A DNA stretch of 64,000 nucleotides, taken from NCBI GenBank assembly GCA_938028665.1, contig CALIMB010000020.1, forward strand, positions 53,235 through 117,234, in the 5' to 3' direction. The notes below the pieces were generated by a model. It worked only from the letters and a program-made list of their open reading frames with translations, was not told the origin of the DNA and made no database searches. The position numbers and the translations under genes are program-made. The first letter of the stretch is position 1. The number at the start of each line of letters is the position of its first letter. Of this stretch, positions 19,638 through 28,973 are shown piece after piece. The stretch is from an uncultured Thermomicrobium sp. Lineage in GTDB: Bacteria > Chloroflexota > Chloroflexia > Thermomicrobiales > Thermomicrobiaceae.

Positions 19638-20774
19638 ATGCGCATCCTTATCGTTTCCAAGGCGCTTGTGAACGGTGTATACCAGCGGAAGCTCGAGGAA
19701 CTGGCGCGCTTCCCGGATGTGGAGCTCCTGGCCGTTGTGCCTCCCTACTGGCATGAAAACCGCGTTGGGGTCCTACAGCTTGAACGGCGCTATGTGGAGG
19801 GATACCAGCTTGTTGTTGAGCCCATGTGGTTCAATGGCCATCACCACGTGCATTTCTATCCGGGGCTTGGAAAGCACATCGCACGTTTTCGACCTGATAT
19901 TCTTCATATCGACGAGGAGCCATACAATCTGGTGACCATCCACGCTGCGCTCCTTGGACGGTATTATGGGGCTCGTATTCTGTTTTTCACCTGGCAGAAT
20001 CTGTACCGACGCTATCCGCCACCTTTCGCCTGGTTCGAACAGCTCAACTATCGGCTGGTTTCTGCGGCGGTTGCTGGGAACCACGAGGCGGCCGATGTCC
20101 TGAGACGGAAAGGTTTCCGCGGGCCGTTAGCGGTTATCCCGCAGTTCGGGGTGGATCCAGAGCTGTTCCGTCCAATGGCAGTGGCGCGGGCCGCTGTTCC
20201 CACCATTGGTTTTGTGGGACGACTGGTGCCGGAAAAGGGGGCAGATCTGGTCATCCGCGCACTGGCCCAGTTGCCTGGGCGTGTTCAGCTCGAGATCGTT
20301 GGGGACGGGATCGAGCGTACGCGCCTTGAATTACTTGCCACGGAACTGGGCGTACGCGACCGTGTCCTGTTTCGCGGTGGTATGCCTCCGGCGCTCATGC
20401 CGGAGGCACTGAATCGGTTCGATGTGCTTGTTGTCCCTTCACGGACGCGTCGCAACTGGAAAGAGCAGTTTGGGCGCGTCATTATCGAAGCGATGAGTTG
20501 TGGCGTGCCGGTCGTAGGATCGTCGTCCGGCGAGATTCCGTATGTGATTGGTGATCCGTCACTGATCTTCCCAGAAGACGACGTCGACGCGCTGGTACGT
20601 CTCCTCAGGAGCTTGCTCGCTGATCCGGACCGTCGCCGCCGGCTCGGCGAAGCCGGTCGGCGACGGGTACTTGCGCACTATACCCAACGCCGGATCGCCG
20701 AACAGTACTATGCGGTCTACCAAGCGATGCTAGCGGCTCGACGCTTCGAGTCGCAGATGACCAAGGAGGGCTGA
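19638..20774 (+). CDS. Glycosyltransferase family 4 protein
   Basis: This second GT4-type enzyme has 378 residues. The acceptor half starts MRILIVSKALVNGVYQRK and contains LHIDEEPYNL. The donor half has FVGRLVPEKGADLVIRAL and the E-x7-E region EQFGRVIIEAMSCGVPVVGS. It is not a duplicate of its neighbour, since the two sequences differ throughout. The gap to the upstream gene is 6 bases and the downstream gene starts directly after its stop, so all three are probably on one transcript. Confidence 0.85.
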   Translation: MRILIVSKALVNGVYQRKLEELARFPDVELLAVVPPYWHENRVGVLQLERRYVEGYQLVVEPMWFNGHHHVHFYPGLGKHIARFRPDILHIDEEPYNLVTIHAALLGRYYGARILFFTWQNLYRRYPPPFAWFEQLNYRLVSAAVAGNHEAADVLRRKGFRGPLAVIPQFGVDPELFRPMAVARAAVPTIGFVGRLVPEKGADLVIRALAQLPGRVQLEIVGDGIERTRLELLATELGVRDRVLFRGGMPPALMPEALNRFDVLVVPSRTRRNWKEQFGRVIIEAMSCGVPVVGSSSGEIPYVIGDPSLIFPEDDVDALVRLLRSLLADPDRRRRLGEAGRRRVLAHYTQRRIAEQYYAVYQAMLAARRFESQMTKEG

Positions 20775-21374
20775 GTGGCGATGGGGCGTAAGGAACCACG
20801 CGAGCCACGACTCGCAGCGCGTCTGCTCGAGCCTGGTCCGGTGGTACTTGTGACAGCTCAGTACCGGGCGCATCCCAACGTCATGACTGCAGCGTGGGTT
20901 GTGCCACTCAGTCTTGAGCCGATGCGCATCGGGTTAGCTGTTCACCCCAGTCGCTTGACTCACGAGCTCATGACAAAGGGCGAGTACTTTACGCTGAACA
21001 TCCTCACCCTTGAACATCTGCTCGCGATTCACCTCTGTGGGATCCTTTCTGGCCGTGACGTGGACAAGTTCACGCGAGCGCAGCTCCATCCAGTGGATGC
21101 GCTTGAAGTTGATGTGCCCGTGATTGAGGAAGCGGTCGCCCACATCGAGTGTGGTGTGGTTGCGCGACTTAGTCTTGGCGATCACGATCTCTTTGTTGGG
21201 GAAGTGCTTGCTGTCGCTGCGGAGAGCGAGCTGTTTGGTGAGTGGTGGCTTCAGCTGGAAGAAGCACCGCTCGTGCACCATGTTGGTGCCGAGTGGTATG
21301 CGGCGCTGACACGCGTCGTGCGAGCCCGCGTTCCCAGCGAGGAGGAAGAGGCTCAGGAGGAGAGTGAGCGATAG
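20775..21374 (+). CDS. Flavin reductase-like (FMN-binding split barrel) protein
   Basis: The 199-residue product resembles flavin reductase domain proteins, which bind FMN in a split beta-barrel and reduce it with NAD(P)H or use it on another substrate. Supporting blocks are PGPVVLVTAQYRAHPNVMTA, AVHPSRLTHELM, GEYFTLNIL and GRDVDKF. The start is GTG 20775 or ATG 20781; AAGGAGG at 20763-20769 lies 5 and 11 bases from them. The C-terminus is acidic (EEEEAQEESER). Its last 22 bases overlap the 3' end of the converging gene. The partner substrate is unknown. Confidence 0.75.
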   Translation: MAMGRKEPREPRLAARLLEPGPVVLVTAQYRAHPNVMTAAWVVPLSLEPMRIGLAVHPSRLTHELMTKGEYFTLNILTLEHLLAIHLCGILSGRDVDKFTRAQLHPVDALEVDVPVIEEAVAHIECGVVARLSLGDHDLFVGEVLAVAAESELFGEWWLQLEEAPLVHHVGAEWYAALTRVVRARVPSEEEEAQEESER

Positions 21375-22141
21375 TGCTCTGGTGAAGGTACCCGGAGGCC
21401 GCTCCCACTTCGTCGCACCAGTTCCGCGATCGCCCGCTGGAGTTTTGGTGTTAGCATGTCGACTGCCTCGCTGAGGTAGGCGTGGAGACGTCCAGCGTCG
21501 AGTGTTTGCGCAGCGGCGTAGTCACTGGCGATCTCCGTTGCACGGGCACGGAATTCCTCTGGGAGGCGGCGGAGGAGCGCAGCGAGTGGGCCCCATGTCT
21601 CTGCAGGAAGCTGTGTGGGGAAAACCAGGAGGTGACTGACGAAGGCATACCCGGTTAGGATAAACCAGATGCGACCAAGGTCGTGGTGACGCTCGTCGAG
21701 AGGCACAAGCGCGTCCTCATCTTCCGTGACCTGGAGTTGGGAAAGGGTGGTTACCGGCTCCTCCGGTCGCCAACCACGGACGCGTAAACCGAAGAAGGGC
21801 TCGATGGTCGCGCGGGCGAGTGCTTGGCTTGCTGGGCGGCAGCCATCGAGGGAGACGATCGCATCAGTGATGCGATCAGGGCGATCGGGAGTGATAAGGC
21901 CCACTGCACTATGGTGTTGGGAGGCGACGACCAAATCAGTCGCGATCGACCAGGCTGGGACAAGTTCGAGTGCCTCCAGTGTATCGAGCAGAGCCAATCC
22001 TGGCTCAGTTCGGACGGTGGTGGCGCGAAGACGAGCCTCTTGCCGCACTTCCCAACCGGCCGAAGTGATCGCTGGTGCAAAAAGGTCAGCAAGAACCCTG
22101 CCGATCAGGCTCTGGTCGAGCCAGAAGACAGAGCGGCTCAT
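21353..22141 (-). CDS. MqnA/MqnD-like periplasmic-binding-fold protein
   Basis: The 262-residue protein resembles enzymes of the futalosine menaquinone route (MqnA chorismate dehydratase, MqnD), which use a solute-binding-protein fold. The supporting pattern is LLDTLEALELVPAWSIA, then a central LITPDRPDRITDAIVSLDG segment like the conserved SxxxIxxVALDxxS block, and PFFG. The match is from memory and is only moderate. No signal peptide is visible, so it is probably cytoplasmic. It follows recG by 15 bases on the same strand and overlaps the flavin reductase-like gene tail to tail by 22 bases. A role in quinone synthesis is inference. Confidence 0.5.
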   Translation of the reverse strand: MSRSVFWLDQSLIGRVLADLFAPAITSAGWEVRQEARLRATTVRTEPGLALLDTLEALELVPAWSIATDLVVASQHHSAVGLITPDRPDRITDAIVSLDGCRPASQALARATIEPFFGLRVRGWRPEEPVTTLSQLQVTEDEDALVPLDERHHDLGRIWFILTGYAFVSHLLVFPTQLPAETWGPLAALLRRLPEEFRARATEIASDYAAAQTLDAGRLHAYLSEAVDMLTPKLQRAIAELVRRSGSGLRVPSPEHYRSLSS

Positions 22142-22156
22142 GGCGAAATCCCTCCA

Positions 22157-24589
22157 TTAACTGACGTCGGCAACGCTGCGTGTCCAGAGCGCACGCACAA
22201 GCTCGGCGAGTGCAGCGTGCTCGGGAGCAGCGAGGGTCGGATCCTCCTGGAGGAGCTCTTCGGCTGCCCGGCGCGCGGCTTGGAGTGTTGGCATGTCGGC
22301 AAGTGTGGCGAAACGCAGGTTAGGGAGGCCACTTTGGCGGGTGCCGAGAAACTCACCAGGCCCGCGCAATTGGAGGTCGATTTCGGCGAGCCGGAAACCA
22401 TCAGTCGTTGTCGCCACGGCTTCGAGGCGTTGTCGGGCTGTCTCGGTGTCAGTATCGGACACAAGGAGGCAGTACGAGGGAGCAGTTCCTCGGCCGACCC
22501 GACCACGGAACTGGTGGAGTTGAGCCAGCCCAAAGCGTTCTGCGCCTTCGATGAGGATGACCGTCGCATTCGGAACATCAATTCCCACCTCAACAACGGC
22601 CGTGGAGACAAGAATATCCAGCTCACCGTCTCGAAAACGCGTCATCACTTCGTCCTTCTCCCGTGAACTCATCCGCCCGTGCAGAAGACCCAGGCGGAGG
22701 TCGGGGAAGACCTCTCGTTGGAGCCGTTCGTATTCGGCCGTGGCTGCGCGCGCTTCGATCGTCTCTGACTCCTCAACAAGGGGGCAGATGACGAACGCCT
22801 GGTGGCCCTTCTCAATCTCGCGTCGAACGAACTTATAGGCCTCGGCACGCTTCCGTCCTGGAACCACAAAGGTTTTGACTGGCTGACGGCCGGGTGGAAG
22901 TTCGTCGATGATCGAGAGGTCGAGATCGCCGTGGAGTACAAGAGCCAAGCTGCGCGGAATCGGCGTTGCGGTCATGACCAGGACGTGCGGGTTCTTCCCC
23001 TTGCTGCGTAACGTATGACGCTGCAGAACACCAAAACGGTGTTGTTCATCGATCACCGCAAGAGTGAGCTGGTGGAACTGGACGCGTTCTTCCAAAAGGG
23101 CATGCGTGCCGACGACAATCCCAATCGCGCCGCTGGCCAGGCCGGCAAGAATTGGCCCACGGTCGCGCTCTGGCGTGCTGCCCGTCAGGAGCGCGACCAG
23201 GGGTCGATCGGTGCCACTGAGTCCGCTGTACAAGCGTGTGAGTGTCCGGAAGTGTTGTTCAGCGAGGATTTCCGTCGGGGAGAGGATAGCTGATTGAAAA
23301 CCGGCGCGATGCACAAGTAAAGCTGCGGCAGCAGCCACCACCGTCTTACCCGAACCAACATCACCCTGGAGAAGGCGACTCATCGGGTGCGGCTGAGCGA
23401 GATCAGCGAGGATCTCCTCCAATGCTCGCTGCTGCGCACCGGTGAGCTGGAAGGGTAAGGAGGCGAGAAAGCGCTCAAGAAGCTCCCGGTCGATCGGGAT
23501 GGGTGTGCCAGGTTGCGCGTGCCAGGCCAGACGGCGCTGCACAAGGCTGAGCTGGAGGACAAGGAACTCGTCAAATGCCAGCCGGCGGCGTGCCCGCTCG
23601 GCCGCAGCCAGCGACTCCGGATAATGCAGTTGGGCGAGTGCCCAGGTGAGCGAGGGAAGTTCATAGCGCTGGCGGAGTGCTGTCGGCAGAGGGTCATGAA
23701 GCCGCGGCAATGCGAGCTCAAGAGCCGTGCGTGTGAGTTGGCGAAGCTGACGCTGATACAGGCCCTGGGTCAGTGGATAGATCGGCACGATCCGACCAGT
23801 GTTAAGAAGGTCCGTCTCTGCTAGTTCCCACTCTGGGTTGCGGAAACGGACATACGGTCCGCTTCCCTCCAATTTGCCGCTCACGGCGATACGCTGTCCA
23901 ACCGTCAGCTGCTTCGCCACGTACGGGTTGAACCAGATAATCGGGATCTTGCCTGTGTCGTCCTGCAGTTCCACCGCGACGTAGCGCCGCCCGTTGGGCG
24001 TTTCCCGAACGTCGACCTGCGTGACCTTCCCAATCACCGTACAAGTAACTTCCTCACCGATGCGGACGAGTCGGCCGAGCCGCGAGATGGGAACAATCTG
24101 GGTATAGTCGGCGTAGCGGCGTGGTACAAGATACAGCAGGTCGCGCACGGTGGAGACACCGAGCGTCTCCAGCTGCCGGGAGCGTTGTGCCCCGACACCA
24201 GGAAGGGCTGTAACTGGTTCGTCCGGATCGACCGACTTCACAAGCTGTGTCGGCGTAGAAGGAGCGCACTCCTCGGAAGCCTTAGATGATCGCCCACGGT
24301 GTGGTTGTCCAGAGAGCTGCTCCGAGCGGTCGAGAAGTGTTGCTATCCGTGCCAGGAGTTGAGCGCGCTCCGTAGGGGATTTGGTGCTATAGCCGCGCAC
24401 GAGTCCTGCGAGCTGCTGGAGGTGCGAGTGGAGCTCTGGATACTGGGTGAGCCAGACACCCAGATTCCGCTCAAAGAGGCGTTCAATTCCGCCAACTGCT
24501 GCAGTATCTTGGTAACCCTTGCGTCGCTCTAGATCGAAAACGCGACGCAAGAAGAGGATGGGATCTTGGCCGCTTTCGCTTGACGTCAT
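22157..24589 (-). CDS. recG: ATP-dependent DNA helicase RecG
   Basis: RecG remodels stalled replication forks and branch-migrates Holliday junctions. From ATG (complement of 24587-24589) it has 810 residues; an in-frame TTG further upstream is less likely. An N-terminal extension precedes the wedge/OB domain (EEVTCTVIGKVTQVDVRETP). The helicase core has LLQGDVGSGKTVVAA, VIDEQHRFG, VMTATPIPRSLAL and the C-terminal QFRGRVGRG. GGAGGA lies 13 bases upstream of the start. The downstream MqnA/MqnD-like gene is 15 bases away. Confidence 0.96.
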   Translation of the reverse strand: MTSSESGQDPILFLRRVFDLERRKGYQDTAAVGGIERLFERNLGVWLTQYPELHSHLQQLAGLVRGYSTKSPTERAQLLARIATLLDRSEQLSGQPHRGRSSKASEECAPSTPTQLVKSVDPDEPVTALPGVGAQRSRQLETLGVSTVRDLLYLVPRRYADYTQIVPISRLGRLVRIGEEVTCTVIGKVTQVDVRETPNGRRYVAVELQDDTGKIPIIWFNPYVAKQLTVGQRIAVSGKLEGSGPYVRFRNPEWELAETDLLNTGRIVPIYPLTQGLYQRQLRQLTRTALELALPRLHDPLPTALRQRYELPSLTWALAQLHYPESLAAAERARRRLAFDEFLVLQLSLVQRRLAWHAQPGTPIPIDRELLERFLASLPFQLTGAQQRALEEILADLAQPHPMSRLLQGDVGSGKTVVAAAAALLVHRAGFQSAILSPTEILAEQHFRTLTRLYSGLSGTDRPLVALLTGSTPERDRGPILAGLASGAIGIVVGTHALLEERVQFHQLTLAVIDEQHRFGVLQRHTLRSKGKNPHVLVMTATPIPRSLALVLHGDLDLSIIDELPPGRQPVKTFVVPGRKRAEAYKFVRREIEKGHQAFVICPLVEESETIEARAATAEYERLQREVFPDLRLGLLHGRMSSREKDEVMTRFRDGELDILVSTAVVEVGIDVPNATVILIEGAERFGLAQLHQFRGRVGRGTAPSYCLLVSDTDTETARQRLEAVATTTDGFRLAEIDLQLRGPGEFLGTRQSGLPNLRFATLADMPTLQAARRAAEELLQEDPTLAAPEHAALAELVRALWTRSVADVS

Positions 24590-24936
24590 GGATGCGGGTC
24601 GATCCTCCGTCAAAGCATCACCAAGCCTCAAGTCAACCGAGCGGACACCAGTACGTCAAGGGTAACCGCGGTCGCTGTTTTCTCCCTGGTCATTTACCTA
24701 TTGCCCGGTATCCCTCGGATACCCTCTCTGCCGCGTCGTGAGATGCAGTGGTGTGCTCTGCTGCCAGCTCCAACGAGCCACACCGACCGGATCACGGGGC
24801 CGATGGTCGAGCTCCCATAAACCGAGAACGCCCTTAGTACATGCGTTGCGCGGTAGGCGCGCCCAGTGCTAAGCTTCCCTGTTAAGTGGGTGTGGCTTGC
24901 TGTGCGAGGAAACTGATTGAAAATGGAGCGACGACC
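24590..24936. other. Intergenic region between divergent recG and rpmB
   Basis: I see no gene in these 347 bases. A 7-base perfect inverted repeat, GGTATCC (24707-24713) and GGATACC (24717-24723), sits near the middle. Toward rpmB, TGC-TAAGCT (24867-24875) could be an extended -10 element with TTGCGC at 24845-24850, though the 19-base spacer is long. Confidence 0.5.
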
Positions 24937-25122
24937 ATGGCGATGTGCGAACTCTGTGGCAAGAAGCCGATGTTTGGGCATAACGTGAGCCATTCAAATA
25001 AGAAGACGAACCGTAAATTCAAGCCAAACGTACAGCGAGTGACAATTGTCCTCAACGGCGTCCCCAGGCGTATGCGAATCTGCACCCGCTGTCTCCGCAC
25101 ACTTTATAAAGAGGCACGGTAG
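24937..25122 (+). CDS. rpmB: Ribosomal protein bL28
   Basis: bL28 is a small protein of the large ribosomal subunit. ATG 24937 with GGAG upstream gives 61 residues. It begins MAMCELCGKKPMFGHNVSHS and has a second pair of cysteines in CTRCLRTL. The four cysteines mark the zinc-binding (C+) version of bL28, as opposed to the cysteine-free form found in some bacteria. The basic middle part NKKTNRKFKPNVQRV is typical. It is a single gene converging on prmC. Confidence 0.96.
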   Translation: MAMCELCGKKPMFGHNVSHSNKKTNRKFKPNVQRVTIVLNGVPRRMRICTRCLRTLYKEAR

Positions 25123-25169
25123 AGTTGATCAGTTGTGCGAAAAGCGATCGTGTCGGCCGGGCTCGCGCA

Positions 25170-26036
25170 TCAGCTGGCCCAGTGCTTTGCTGGAAGTTCG
25201 ATCGTCAAGTAACGCGCCAGACCTGCGAGATCCGGCTCGATGGCGAGACGCGCGGTTGGGAAGGCAGTGCGGGCGGTCTTGATTGCCCGTTCGGCTTGAT
25301 CCGGATCAATCTCCAGGATGCAAGCACCTCCAGGTCGTAGCAACGCCGCTGCTTGGGGCAAGAGTTGCGCATAGAGGTCAAAGCCATCGCCTGGAGCGAA
25401 GAGGGCCTCCGGGGGCTCGAAAGCGATACCTGGATGCCACTGCTCCCAGCGGAGGTATGGGAGGTTGGCGACGACGAGATCCAGCGGCCCCCGACACCAG
25501 CTCAGAAGATCTCCACAGACCAGGTGCACACGCCGTGGCGCAAGCCGATCTCGGTTCGCTCGCGCCACCTGTAACGCGGCCAGTGAGCAGTCACATCCGA
25601 CAAGGAGGGCGGAGGTCTCCGCTTGCAGCGTCACTGCGAGTGCGATAATAATCGCACCACAGCCGGTGCCCACGTCAACACAGCATGGCCGGTCACGGCG
25701 AAGGCGGAGACGCTCAGCTGCCCAGGTGACCAGGTATTCGGTTTCGGGGCGCGGGATGAGCGTTGCAGGAGTTACCAGAAAGTCGAGGCCATAGAACTCG
25801 CGATGGCCAGTGAGATAGGCGACTGGCTCTCCGCGTGCCCGCCGCTCGACGAGTTCCCAGAAGTGGTCGAGCGGAACGTCAAGGGGCAGGGGGAGTCGGC
25901 GATACAGCTCAGTGCGATCGATGCCGAGCACATGACAGAGGAGAACTTCTGCATCCAGACGCGGCGAATCCGAATGACTAGCTCGGAGACGCTCAGTGGC
26001 GGCACGGATGAGATCGCGATAGGTTGGCACGATCAT
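25170..26036 (-). CDS. prmC: Release factor glutamine methyltransferase PrmC
   Basis: PrmC methylates the glutamine of the GGQ motif in release factors. From ATG (complement of 26034-26036) it has 288 residues. N-terminal helices are followed by a SAM domain with YLTGHREFYGLDFLVTP, the RPETE block, and DVGTGCGAIIIALA. The catalytic motif reads ANLPYL where most PrmC proteins have NPPY. It begins four bases after the prfA stop, the common prfA-prmC pairing. Confidence 0.93.
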   Translation of the reverse strand: MIVPTYRDLIRAATERLRASHSDSPRLDAEVLLCHVLGIDRTELYRRLPLPLDVPLDHFWELVERRARGEPVAYLTGHREFYGLDFLVTPATLIPRPETEYLVTWAAERLRLRRDRPCCVDVGTGCGAIIIALAVTLQAETSALLVGCDCSLAALQVARANRDRLAPRRVHLVCGDLLSWCRGPLDLVVANLPYLRWEQWHPGIAFEPPEALFAPGDGFDLYAQLLPQAAALLRPGGACILEIDPDQAERAIKTARTAFPTARLAIEPDLAGLARYLTIELPAKHWAS

Positions 26037-26040
26037 GCAC

Positions 26041-27132
26041 TCAGCTAATACCGGCGGCACGCAACCGTTCCGCAGTTTCCAGGGCCTGGAGTTCCTGTAT
26101 GAAGACATCGATCTCGCCGTCAAGGACGGCAGCGAGGTTATTCACCGTCAACTTCAGCCGATGGTCAGTCACGCGGTCCTGGGGGAAGTTGTAGGTGCGG
26201 ATCTTTTCCGCACGCTCTCCCGTGCCCACCTGGGCGCGACGAATACCCGTGCGCTCTTCTTCTTGCTTGCGGCGCTGGAGCTCGTAGAGCCGGGCACGCA
26301 GAACGGCCATTGCCTTGAGCCGATTCTTCAGCTGTGAGCGCTCGTCCTGACAACTCACCACAATGCCGGTCGGTAGATGCGTGATCCGCACTGCTGAGTC
26401 GGTGGTATTGACGCTCTGCCCGCCATGTCCACTGGAGCGGAAAACTTCGATGCGCAAATCATCCTCATCGATCTGCACCTCGACCTCGTCAGCTTCGGGG
26501 AGGACAGCAACCGTCGCGGTCGAGGTGTGAATCCGCCCGGCTGATTCCGTGATCGGTATACGCTGGACGCGATGCACGCCACTCTCGTGCTTGAAATGAC
26601 TGTATGCTCCCCGTCCGCGCACCTCAAAGATGATCTCTTTGAAGCCGCCAAGTTCGGTCGGGCTGCTGGAGAGGACCTCGACCTTCCAGCCCTGGCGCTC
26701 TGCGTAGCGGGTGTACATTCGGAAGAGGTCGGCAGCAAAAAGCGCAGCCTCCTCCCCGCCGGTCCCAGCACGGATCTCGAGAATGACGTCCTTCTCGTCG
26801 TTCGGATCTTTCGGTACAAGGCGACGACGCAAGTCCTGATAGATCGCCTCGCGTTCTTCGCGGAGCCGCTCCACTTCATCCGCGGCAAGTTCAGCTAGTT
26901 CTGGATCCTCTGCTTCGAGGAGCTCTTCAGTCTGCGCCAGCTGTCGGTCGATGTCCTTTAGCTGGCGATAAATCGTGACAATGTCCTCCAGCTCAGCTCG
27001 TTCACGCCCAAGTTGAGCTAGCCGCTGTGGATCGGTTGCCACCGCAGGATCGGCGAGCAACTGCTCAAGTTCCTCAAACCGTTGCTCAAGTTCGGCCAGC
27101 TTGTCAAGAACTGTGATCGTCTGAGTGGTCAC
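26041..27132 (-). CDS. prfA: Peptide chain release factor 1
   Basis: RF1 ends translation at UAA and UAG. The 363-residue protein has the GGQ motif at 237-239 within [15 protein letters not shown]. The codon-recognition region contains PIT in [11 protein letters not shown], where RF1 has a P-x-T motif (often PAT or PVT) and RF2 has SPF. No programmed frameshift, which is typical of RF2, is seen. The GTG start has a G-rich ribosome binding region just upstream. It lies in the operon thpR-LOG-prfA-prmC. Confidence 0.95.
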   Translation of the reverse strand: MTTQTITVLDKLAELEQRFEELEQLLADPAVATDPQRLAQLGRERAELEDIVTIYRQLKDIDRQLAQTEELLEAEDPELAELAADEVERLREEREAIYQDLRRRLVPKDPNDEKDVILEIRAGTGGEEAALFAADLFRMYTRYAERQGWKVEVLSSSPTELGGFKEIIFEVRGRGAYSHFKHESGVHRVQRIPITESAGRIHTSTATVAVLPEADEVEVQIDEDDLRIEVFRSSGHGGQSVNTTDSAVRITHLPTGIVVSCQDERSQLKNRLKAMAVLRARLYELQRRKQEEERTGIRRAQVGTGERAEKIRTYNFPQDRVTDHRLKLTVNNLAAVLDGEIDVFIQELQALETAERLRAAGIS

Positions 27133-27147
27133 CTTCGGTCACCCCCC

Positions 27148-27633
27148 TCACTTGGGCTGCACCATGCGAAGGAGTTCAAGGGCACGACGGGCAGTTTCTT
27201 CAGGCGTCGTCGTCTCCTCAATGTGGACCTTTGCCCGCGCAAGGAGCGTGGGATCGAGTGGCCAGGAATATAGAGTGATGACGGGTCTCCCAAGCTTGAG
27301 CGCAAGTGCGATCTCGGAGAGTGTCCCCAACCCGCCACCGATTGCAATGACCACCTGGCCAGATGCTACAACGACTGCGTTGCGTGCCTCGCCAAGCCCA
27401 GTGCAGATCGGATAGTCAACCCACGCGTTGGCCTCCTGGGGATCGGTTCCAGGCAGGATACCGATCGTCGTCCCACCGCCTCGTTTGGCTCCGCGGCAGA
27501 CCGCTGCCATGACGCCTCCGCGGCCACCGCAGACGATGGTTACTCCAGCGCGAGCCAGGAGCTCGCCCAGCTGCTCCGCCATCGTTTCCTCTTCTGCTGT
27601 CGCCTCGTTCGGCCCGCATACCGCGACAAGCAT
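27148..27633 (-). CDS. LOG/TIGR00725-type Rossmann-fold protein
   Basis: The 161-residue product resembles the SLOG superfamily (TIGR00725, LOG and DprA relatives), which bind nucleotides or nucleotide derivatives. It has an N-terminal VAVCGPNEA, a central CGGRGGVMAAVCRGA, and the key IGGGLGTLSEIALAL block matching the PGGxGTxxE signature. Activity as a cytokinin-type phosphoribohydrolase is possible but untested. It sits 15 bases before prfA and 9 bases after thpR on the same strand. Confidence 0.8.
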   Translation of the reverse strand: MLVAVCGPNEATAEEETMAEQLGELLARAGVTIVCGGRGGVMAAVCRGAKRGGGTTIGILPGTDPQEANAWVDYPICTGLGEARNAVVVASGQVVIAIGGGLGTLSEIALALKLGRPVITLYSWPLDPTLLARAKVHIEETTTPEETARRALELLRMVQPK

Positions 27634-27642
27634 TGCAACACC

Positions 27643-28218
27643 TCACCCCAGCGTGAACTCTTCTACGACGCTATAGCGCGGGCCGGAGCGGAACAATTCG
27701 CTGCGATACAGGGTCAGCCGCTCAACCGAAAACGGGACAGCCGGCAGGCTCCGTAAACGCTCTAACTCCCGTGACAAACCACGCAACGTCGGGAGATCTT
27801 CCGGCCGCACCCGTGCAAGGGTGATATGCGGGTGGTACGGCCGCACGTCAGTCGCTTGGGCGAAGCGGCCTGTCGCGTGTTCGACCCGTTCCGCAAGGCG
27901 GAGAAGTTCGTGCACCGCGCCGTTGACTCCAAGCCAGAGGACACGCGGCCGTTCCGGGTGCGGAAAGGCACCAGCCCCGTCGACACGAAGTCTGAACGGT
28001 ACCTGACCACTGACGCTGGCGCGTAAGGCCGTGACCAGGTCTGGCACAGCCGTTACCGGTACGGAGCCGAAGAACTTGATGGTTAAGTGACTCGTGTTTG
28101 GATCGACCCACTTTGCCCGATAGCCGCGTGCTTGCAAGTAAGCGATAGCTGCGGCGACTCGCTCCCGTACTTCTTCTGGCAAGGACAAGGCGGCAAAAAG
28201 CCGCCACTCTTCACGCAT
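27643..28218 (-). CDS. thpR: RNA 2',3'-cyclic phosphodiesterase ThpR (LigT)
   Basis: Members of the 2H phosphoesterase family hydrolyse 2',3'-cyclic phosphate RNA ends. The 191-residue protein has the two HxT motifs in HLTIKFFG (near residue 44) and HPHITLARV (near residue 130). It begins with ATG (complement of 28216-28218). It is the first gene of the reverse operon that runs through prfA to prmC. Confidence 0.92.
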   Translation of the reverse strand: MREEWRLFAALSLPEEVRERVAAAIAYLQARGYRAKWVDPNTSHLTIKFFGSVPVTAVPDLVTALRASVSGQVPFRLRVDGAGAFPHPERPRVLWLGVNGAVHELLRLAERVEHATGRFAQATDVRPYHPHITLARVRPEDLPTLRGLSRELERLRSLPAVPFSVERLTLYRSELFRSGPRYSVVEEFTLG

Positions 28219-28973
28219 GGCGGCAAACCCTCAACATCTTGCATGCCACTCCAAGTATAGCTGATACGAGCGGTACGCAGAACTAGCAAGGACAGAACAT
28301 TCCTGGATTACTTGAGCGTGGATCTTGCCGTCACTGTCACTCCGTTGCTTTCGCACTGTGAGGAGCGTGTGGCAATCACAATCCCGCGAGAGCTCGCGCA
28401 ACGCCAAAGCATGAACTCCGGCGGGCCTGAGTGAAGGCACCAGAACGGAGAGTCTCACCTCCCGATGACGATAGATCAGAGGGACAAAGTGTCGAGTTCC
28501 TTCACTGGATCTGACGGTGAACGGCTGTTCTCCCCCTGAGCAACCGTACCTCGGCTTGTCGTATCCGTGTCCGGAGAGTGCCTTGTACCGCGGGTATCCG
28601 TCTTCCCAGCTTTAGCCGTGGTATGGCTGCGTTACCGCCATGAGCAGGCTGATCGTGCGTCCTTGTGGCAAGGCTGACAAGTTCGGTCAGTCTTGTGCCC
28701 AGTCTTGTTCAACCTAAACTGTCTGCCCTCGATTTCTCTCGCCTACCGTGGTCGTGGTGATTTTGGCCCAAGCAGAAGTCCTCAACTGAGAGAAGACCTG
28801 TTGTCCTCACGGAGTGAATCTCATGGTGGTGGCAGGCGTCAGGTCAAGCACCGTATCGCGGCGAACATGTCCACGCATCGAGAGCGATCACTCAGCTGGT
28901 GTTTACGACGGGGGACAGGATAGCGCCTCGAGCACCGACTTCGTACGATGAAACGAGTGGCGATGGAGGAGCC
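28219..28973. other. Intergenic region between thpR and the zinc-ribbon gene
   Basis: In these 755 bases I find no convincing gene. A 75-codon reverse frame (28231-28458) has no family features and overlaps the thpR promoter candidate. There is no clear leader RNA, T-box or terminator. Confidence 0.55.
28254..28259 (-). promoter_or_regulatory. Possible -10 element of the thpR-prfA-prmC operon
   Basis: TATACT on the minus strand (complement of 28254-28259) lies 35 bases before the thpR start. The region 17 bases further upstream (TTCTGC) is a weak -35. No other strong candidate was seen nearby. Confidence 0.4.

Noticed and set aside
24590..24631. Longer RecG starting at TTG 24629-24631
   Set aside because: An ATG 14 codons further in is the more usual start, and the added residues have no RecG similarity.
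28231..28458. Reverse 75-codon frame upstream of thpR
   Set aside because: It overlaps the likely thpR promoter and has no recognisable features.
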